Below are positions 57,726 through 64,000 of a stretch of 64,000 nucleotides of DNA, piece after piece. This DNA is from Camelus bactrianus (taxonomy: Eukaryota > Chordata > Mammalia > Artiodactyla > Camelidae). Under the pieces are notes generated by a model that had not been told where the DNA came from, did no database searches, and saw nothing but the letters and a program-made list of their open reading frames with translations. Positions within the stretch are counted from its first letter, which is position 1. Every line of letters begins with the position of its first letter. Position numbers and translations under genes: made by a program. The stretch spans positions 63,256,001 through 63,320,000 of the forward strand of contig NC_133546.1 in assembly GCF_048773025.1 (NCBI RefSeq), given 5' to 3'.

Positions 57726-60455
57726 CTGAACAATGAAATATACACTGAATCAGAAAAAAAATCAGGGAAACTAAGACAGTTAACCTAGTTGAAATTAGAA
57801 CACCGAGGAGAAACAGGTTGAATGAATAACTATCGTACTACACCTCAGTTTCTAAGGTATGTAAGGAGCTTTAAGAATACTCCTTAGGCCCCCGAGTTAT
57901 GTCATTATCCTCAAATTATCATTATAATCAAATTTATAATGACATTTTATTATATTCATTTCCCAATATTACTTTTCCCAAACCATCTGGACTCTCTAAT
58001 ATACAAACTACTGACAAATATTTAGGTACAAATTACAAATTGAAACTAATCACTTCAAAAACAGTCTGTGTATACCTATCTTGCACAGTACAGGGTGGAG
58101 AATATATATTCGCTACTTACATACTGATTCTTAACAACAGTAATAAGACTAGCAGGAGAGAAAACTGGAAAAGAAATGTATTCTACAATCTTATGTTAGT
58201 AAATGCACTAACTTCATTCCCATCAAATCTTTGAAAAGACACTGATTAAAACAAGAGCTGTTCTGAATTTCATTCCTATAAAGACAAAGACCAGAAACTG
58301 TACTTGGAGAATGCTACTTCCAAATCTACAGTCAAAATCACTGAAGGAACCTTTTTTTGCTATGCAATCGATAAAAGTCACTATGCACCACTCATATAAG
58401 AGAATTGTCTTTAGGATATTTCAGAAATTTTCAATGTAATTTTAAAAATAAAAAATAAAGCTGTCCATATTTTAAAAAACAATTTCAAATGCCCTGGTTT
58501 ATTTTTAAATGCTTGGATGCTTATAATTTTCCCCCTATTTTACCCATGGCAGGATAGCAAGAATCTCACAGTAACTGACGAATTAAATATTAGAGAATAA
58601 CAGAGACCCTTTGTTACAGTTTGAAAGGGACCATAAGATCAGAATATCCTCAGGAGAAAGTCAGCTGGCTATTTACTAAACAGTCTCAGAGGATGATATT
58701 AACTTGATAACTTCTGTCCGCAGTCCTGTCCTTCCAATGTCATGAAATGATGAGACTCAGGCAGGGACCTGATGCACATTGACGAGCGATTAACACACAC
58801 GTGCCAGAGTGGCAGTGGATTTTCAGCCAGCCTATCTGTATCTAGTGACCTGAAGATGTCATGCCCCATTCAGGGCATCTCATTCCCAGTATAAGAACAT
58901 TGGGAAGGCCAAAATAATCACATAAGAGTTGCCTGGTGAACATGGAACTGAAACAAAGAAGTGGATAATTTTATAGGGTAGCTCATTTAGGCAACAACGA
59001 GGCTTCACGAGTTGTCACTGCCACGCCAGTGCACAGCCCTCTCGGTAACACAGTATCTGTGCCATGTCTAGATGAAGCTGAAAAACACTCATCTGGATAG
59101 TTTAGCTCTCCTTTTCCATGCTCTAGGCTAACTCTCCACCCTGCTCTCTGTTCACACCATCTTTGTAAATAGGTTATAACACCATTGGTTAAGTTTCCAC
59201 CTACTATATACAATCCTGTGGTCAGTCCTTCACAAGGTGGTATCACCTTCACTAGATTTTCAGGAATTCCAGAATTCTTTAGGTTCACATTTATGTTCAG
59301 TATTTTGGTTTCTGTAACCAAAGCTGACTTATCACATGTGTTATGTATAGAAGGCTGAGCTTAACTTTCAGAAAGCAACAAATTTTCTTTATTTCCACAT
59401 TTTAGTGATCTTCTCCACCGTTACCTCAATATTACTGCTATCTTAATAAGGGGAAGAGTACTTTTAGTGTTAGTCAAAAGGTGATGAAAAATTGAAGACA
59501 CAGAAAAAGGAGTAGAAACAGGAAGACAGAAGTCTCCAAATCTTTACAGATTTCACTACAGTCCCTTTATTAATTCTTTCAAAGTACTTGTACTGAGAGC
59601 CTATTCTGTGCCAACTGTCATGCTAGGTAAAGGGAAATACAAAGACAAGACAACTCTAGTCTTAAACTCAAAGTCCTGTAAGGAAGGAATATTACTCATT
59701 TTTATCCCAGCACTACAAACAGCTTGTTAGTTATTGAGGTGTTTGGAAGAAAAGGGAAGCTTCATAAAGGAATGATACTGTGTTTGAGTCTTGGTACTTG
59801 ACAGGTAGAGAGAGGGTTGATGAGCATCCTACAAAACTCAGGTACCTATGAAAGAGGAGGACAAATGTGTGCAGCTCTGAGTAGACTATTTTGTATAGGG
59901 AGAGGTGAAGCTCTCTTCACGGTAGGCCATGAAGAGGACTTGATCAGTTAGGTAATGGACATCCACCAGAGGTTTCAAAGCTGTGGAGCAACATGATTAA
60001 ATCCATCCTCAGGGCGGTATGGAAAAAGAACTGGAAAACGCAGATAAACAGCAAGATACTAGGTAGAGGCAACTGAGAGAGACCAGTTACTGATCAAGAG
60101 AGAAGTGATGCAGAGTTGATCTAAGGGGCTGGCAGAAGGGATAGAAAAGAAAGATTTAAAAGTCTGAGAGGTAGACTCAATAGAGCTTAGTGGCCGACCA
60201 GATTGGGAGGGAGAACGTGGGAAGACTCGGGCATGACTCAAGTCTCCAGATTGGGTCGAGGAGGAGCAGTGGTGTTGCAATTAACAGATGAGGAATATGG
60301 AGGTAAGGATGGGTTGGGTGGGACTAAGAGAGCACTACTTCGTAGAGATGGTGAGTTTAAGGTATCTGACAGACTCCCACAGGGAAGTAACTAGAGGACA
60401 GCAAACGGGTGATCCAATCCAGAACATGAGCTAGGTTAAAAAAATATATACTAAC
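57726..60455 (-). other. CYB5R4: CYB5R4 intron with L2 remnant
   Basis: A 2,730-bp intron. Its upstream third is an antisense L2 remnant (59560-60400); 57.7-59.5 kb is AT-rich and has no recognised element. An open frame of 112 codons at 58983-59321 on the gene strand resembles no protein I know and is taken as chance. Confidence 0.85.
59560..60400 (-). repeat. L2 LINE, antisense, about 0.8 kb
   Basis: GTGCCAACTGTCATGCTAGG, GAGCAACATGATTAAATCCA, GAGACCAGTTACTGATCAAG and AAGTCTGAGAGGTAGACTCA follow the antisense L2 3' region over a long stretch. Confidence 0.65.
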
Positions 60456-60608
60456 CGATCTGAAGATGATCAAGCTCTGGTGTGAAGAGTCCAGCAGGAT
60501 AAATTTTGATCAAAAAGTAGATGTATTTATTGTTGGGAAGAACTGGTTCCTTGAACTCTAAGAGTAAGGAATCAGATACAGGTGTATATGGCTTCACAAT
60601 TTTAGTAC
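60456..60608 (-). CDS. CYB5R4: CYB5R4 internal coding exon with FAD-binding motif
   Basis: The exon encodes about residues 319-370. It contains KPYTPVS near residues 324-330, the place of the R-x-Y-T FAD-binding motif of the ferredoxin-NADP reductase/b5-reductase superfamily; lysine in place of the usual arginine is what I recall for CYB5R4. It continues through EFKEPVLPNNKYIYFLIKIY to LFTPELDHLQI. The acceptor is TTTTCTAG and the donor G/GTTAGT. The exon is 153 bp: two bases finish a glycine codon, 50 whole codons follow, and one base passes into the next exon. No stop or frameshift is seen. The intron before it is 1,527 bp. Confidence 0.95.
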
Positions 60609-62135
60609 CTAGAAAAGGTCATGACAAAGAAAATCAATTCTAAAAACTGAAATGAATGAAGATGAAATACACAAATTTTACGATGCTATTGATACATATT
60701 TAAACCTGTATACTTAATGTGAATATAATTTTACCTATGTCCTATAGGTATATAGTACATGTATATATACCCCAAGCTTATGCTTGCTGAAATAACTTAA
60801 CAAATCAATAATTCACCCATAATACAAATAATCTGTTTTTATTAAATGTGGCATAAGATGATAGGGATTTATGTTACTAAACTTAGACAACCATCTATGT
60901 CATTAGCATATACACTTTGTAATGGGCCACATTACAAAATTAAAATATGGCATCAAAAGTCTGCATAAAGATGCAAGAAGGTACGTACACATAATAATTT
61001 TCACTATATACCAAATTTTTAACAATGGATACTGATGGCCAATGGGATCATTTGGGTTTGAGTAAGGGAAGAATTTCCATCTTTACATATTTTGAATTGT
61101 TTTAACATTTGAATATGTCATATATTACTTTGGTAATTGAAAAGAATGTTAATCTAACTACTACTAAGAATATAATAATAAGAAACAGGGGGAGGGTATA
61201 GCTCAAGTAGTAGAGAGCATGCTTAGCATGCATGAGGTTCTTCTTATAAAAAAATAAGAAGAAACAGGATAAAATCAGTAAGAATTCATGTTATATTTTA
61301 GCTAACCAAATTCTGAAGTAAGAAGGGTCACCACACATTTGAAAGACCAAAATTTTATACCTGGCTCCCTGAATATGAAAATTAATCAACCTGTAAATTC
61401 TAATACACTGATAATAACTGCACGGGGGAGATGTCAGCTCTGAGTGCCACTTGGCATTAGTGATGATGAAGAGGATGGATGCACAGTGTCATCATAATAC
61501 CCCATGTTCCCCAAATCCTGGCTGGGAGCCTGTGAGACTGACTGCTGGGAACACTAGGACTGACATGGGAATGTTACCTTTTGCAGCTTCAGAAAACCAA
61601 GATGACCTGAGACATCAGTAAAAAGGGTATTGAAAACAAGTAAATAAGGTAATTTTAGGATGAAAATGAGGGGAGACAAACCCACACAGCGAGGAATACA
61701 CTTACAGAGCTTCTCATACTGGTGGCACATGCTAGGAAATCACTCATAATCATCCACCTGTTCGGAATTTCATAAATTCAATTTCATAACTGACACAACC
61801 GTAAGTGGCTGATGAGAGATGCTAGTGTGTGTTCCTGGTACTTGTCTCCATGGAAGACCATTTGTACATTCCCTCACCTCTTTCCTTTAAGGCTTTGTCA
61901 GTAATAAATTCCAATGCTAGTGGCACCATCTCTGTGCCTGGTGACGACTTCTCTGTCCCACACAGTGATACAGCACAGCCACCACACTGCATCATCCACA
62001 AACTTAGACTCTTATCACTAAATCCAGCTGCCCGGAAACATTTGTTAATAACCTAAATGGGTGCTTCCTCAAGGGATCAGTACTGGCTCTGAACGGCTGA
62101 TGAAAGATGTCCCCCAGAGCCTCTGTGGGCCTTAC
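60609..62135 (-). other. CYB5R4: CYB5R4 intron with truncated camelid SINE
   Basis: A 1,527-bp GT-AG intron. Apart from the short SINE near 61.2 kb, no repeat family is recognised. Confidence 0.88.
61190..61258 (+). mobile_element. Truncated camelid SINE with target-site duplication
   Basis: GGGAGGGTATAGCTCAAGTA (A box) and GCATGCTTAGCATGCATGAG are the SINE 5' half. The sequence then jumps at the B box to an A-rich tail. AAGAAACAGG flanks the copy at 61180-61189 and 61259-61268. Confidence 0.88.
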
Positions 62136-62276
62136 CTGCAATAGTTAGCTTGAGGTAAACATGTTGCCCAATCGGCACCTGCAGATGAGTGCTTGGTGGC
62201 AGCATCAAGCAGAAAAGCTTCGTATCATGAGTCACATCTTCCTTGGAAATTAACTGGCACTTTCTGTAGTACAAAC
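62136..62276 (-). CDS. CYB5R4: CYB5R4 internal coding exon, start of reductase (FAD) domain
   Basis: This exon opens the visible part of cytochrome b5 reductase 4, an ER-associated NAD(P)H-dependent flavohaem reductase with an N-terminal cytochrome b5 domain, a CS domain and a C-terminal b5-reductase domain. Its frame begins LYYRKCQLISKEDVTHD and ends GQHVYLKLTIA, about residues 273-318, which matches my memory of the human protein nearly residue for residue. This part forms the first strands of the FAD-binding barrel. The acceptor is a T-rich tract ending in AG before 62276; the donor reads G/GTAAGG after 62136. Two bases complete a glycine codon from the missing upstream exon and one base is passed on, giving 46 whole codons. 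The preceding exon is not in the remaining 1.7 kb and must lie past the window edge. Confidence 0.95.
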
Positions 62277-64000
62277 CTAGAAAGTCATTCATTTTTTCTT
62301 ACTGATGAATACATTGAATAAGAAGTCCTACCAGACACACTAGGTGAAAACACAGGCTCAGCTCTGCTCTTCAGTGAGCCTGGATTTCACTAAAAGGCCT
62401 ACAACATTTTAAAAATTCATCAGAATTTTGAAAATCTTATAGTGTTAATTTTTTTCCATTTCATTTTCTGAGATAACTATTTTCTAAAACCTGTAAATAC
62501 TTCTGTAATTTGAAAAACAAGCTCTACAAAATGAGTGTTATTTCCTCACATCTGTTATTATAACACATTAAAACCATCACAGTCTAAGAAATTAAAGCCT
62601 AATTTACTTCTTAAATTTACTTTTTAAAATAAGCCCATTTTTTAAGCCTTTACTAACAGCTATATAATTAAACTGTAGATGTGAAAAATATTTGATAACC
62701 AACAAATCCAATTCTAAATTCTTTCCTTACAGACTGGAAAAGTCTTGAAACTCAAGTATTTAAGGTTTAACAATGCCAGCACTATTAAATAACTTTAGAA
62801 ATATTTCTTTGATAAAAGCAGGAAAAATAAGCATTCTTGTGTCTCTGTATATGTGTACTATATATACACAAACAAAATTCACATGTATATGAATTATAGA
62901 ACATTTTAACTGTCAAAAAATGATTAAAACAAAACATAAGCTTATGTTTGAGGATGTAAGTTCCAATTATCTGGAAATTTAATTTAAGTGAAAAACTGAA
63001 GATGTCAGGTTTGTGGCACTGAAATACAAATAAGCAAAAGGAATCAAGTATTTCTATAAACACTGGAAATATCTGAAATTAATATCCCAAGCTCAGGAAA
63101 GAGAATTTTGGCTTTTATGAAAAAAGATGAAAAGCACAAACAGCGTTCAGCATTGGTTTTGCAGAGAGCTGTTACAGAGGCAGTGGTACCCTGAGCAGAG
63201 AGAGGGGCACCGCCAAGCTCCCTCCCCGGGAACTACACCCAGCATCTCAGCATCAAGCCGCCATAGCTCTGAACTATGTCTGTGAGCACCTGTGCTTTAT
63301 CTTGATTTACTTTGTGCACCCGTTAGCTAGATACGTCCTGGGGTAAATGCTTCCTCACTTTTTGTCATTTCTGCTTATGAAAGGTTTCATAGGAACACTC
63401 CACTTTTGGATAGCGGGGAAACCTGAAGCATTTACTTACCTCTCAATTTGCAATCTACCTTTACTCACTTCTTCCTCTAAGATCTTCCTGAACCAATTAG
63501 TGGGAGGGCAACCAACTAGTGGGACTACACACTTAAAACGCTCAAATGGAAAACAAATAACCAAAAACATACTAACATCTACAGGACTTAAAAATGTATT
63601 GCTATTCATACCTAGATATGTCCAATCAGAAAAACCCACAACTTACAGCCATTCAATAAACACCACAACCTACAGCCATTCAATTCAATAGACATTCCAT
63701 TTAGAATCTGGGCTATGTAATGAGGGAAATTCAAGATTACATGAACACCTTGAAAGAGGGTCAGAGCAAGGAATGATATTGTCTCTTAGCTCAAGTTCAT
63801 CAGATGCCTGAAAGGGTGAAGACATACATAGCTGGGACCACTCCTGCTTCTGGAACCTGTCAAGATCAAAAAGGAAGCCTGCACACCTGATGGGCTTTGC
63901 CCGGGGAGACATTTTTCATATGATGCGATGATGGACCGGAGAGTCATTAATGACTGAATGAGATTCTAGGAACATGTCAGTTTCTTCTGAGCTGTGTATC
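62277..64000 (-). other. CYB5R4: CYB5R4 intron (partial, runs off the window)
   Basis: Sequence upstream of the first visible exon. I looked for the preceding coding exon, which should end near RKDTG by memory of the human protein, and did not find it. The only named element is a Tigger-like remnant. Confidence 0.75.
63098..63425. mobile_element. Second Tigger-like element copy, left end missing
   Basis: GGCTTTTATGAAAAAAGATG, TTTTGCAGAGAGCTGTTACA, GTGAGCACCTGTGCTTTATC and GATAGCGGGGAAACCTG align with the right three quarters of the 20462-20883 element. The left inverted repeat is absent. Confidence 0.72.

Noticed and set aside
58983-59321. 112-codon frame in a CYB5R4 intron on the gene strand
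   Set aside because: No splice sites in the right phase, no known domain, and the CYB5R4 exons around it already join exactly.
61190-61258. tRNA-like A box suggesting a tRNA gene
   Set aside because: Part of a SINE with tail and target-site duplication; B box and acceptor stem are missing.

Overview
The window is mammalian nuclear DNA, most likely from a camelid (camel, llama or alpaca lineage). It has vertebrate GT-AG exons, ancient mammalian MIR and L2 repeats, and young artiodactyl-type L1 3' ends. Five copies of a tRNA-derived SINE match the camelid (Vic-1-type) family as I remember it. No prokaryotic or viral coding system is present.

One gene is supported. The minus strand from the right edge to about 44.4 kb carries the last six coding exons of CYB5R4 (cytochrome b5 reductase 4, NCB5OR). 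In transcription order the exons are 62276-62136, 60608-60456, 57725-57575, 57283-57197, 48915-48751 and 45011-44957. Every junction has AG/GT splice sites and the codon phases join exactly. The joined frame gives the C-terminal FAD/NADH-binding reductase domain, numbered about residues 272-521, and ends at the length I recall for the human protein. Upstream exons, encoding the cytochrome b5 and CS domains, lie beyond the right edge. A short AT-rich 3' UTR with a candidate poly(A) signal at 44447-44452 follows.

Positions 1-44 kb are intergenic DNA downstream of CYB5R4. In other mammals MRAP2 is the next gene on that side, but I see none of its exons here. The interval is a stack of repeats: several 5'-truncated L1 copies with target-site duplications (TSDs), two of them with the inverted 5' part typical of twin priming; a heavily fragmented ancient L1 (35.3-40.7 kb) with at least five later insertions; MIR and L2 fossils; MER5A/MER20 and Tigger-like DNA transposon remnants; and old MaLR/ERVL LTR fossils, one interrupted by another LTR. 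Three poly(T)-headed segments, two with clear TSDs, look like 5'-truncated retrocopies of unidentified mRNA 3' ends.

Regulatory candidates are limited to CTCF-like motifs at 3754, 44065 and 55136. The many open frames of 60-180 codons elsewhere look like chance or repeat shadows. I found no evidence of a novel biological system; the main interest is in insertion mechanics and nested repeat history.
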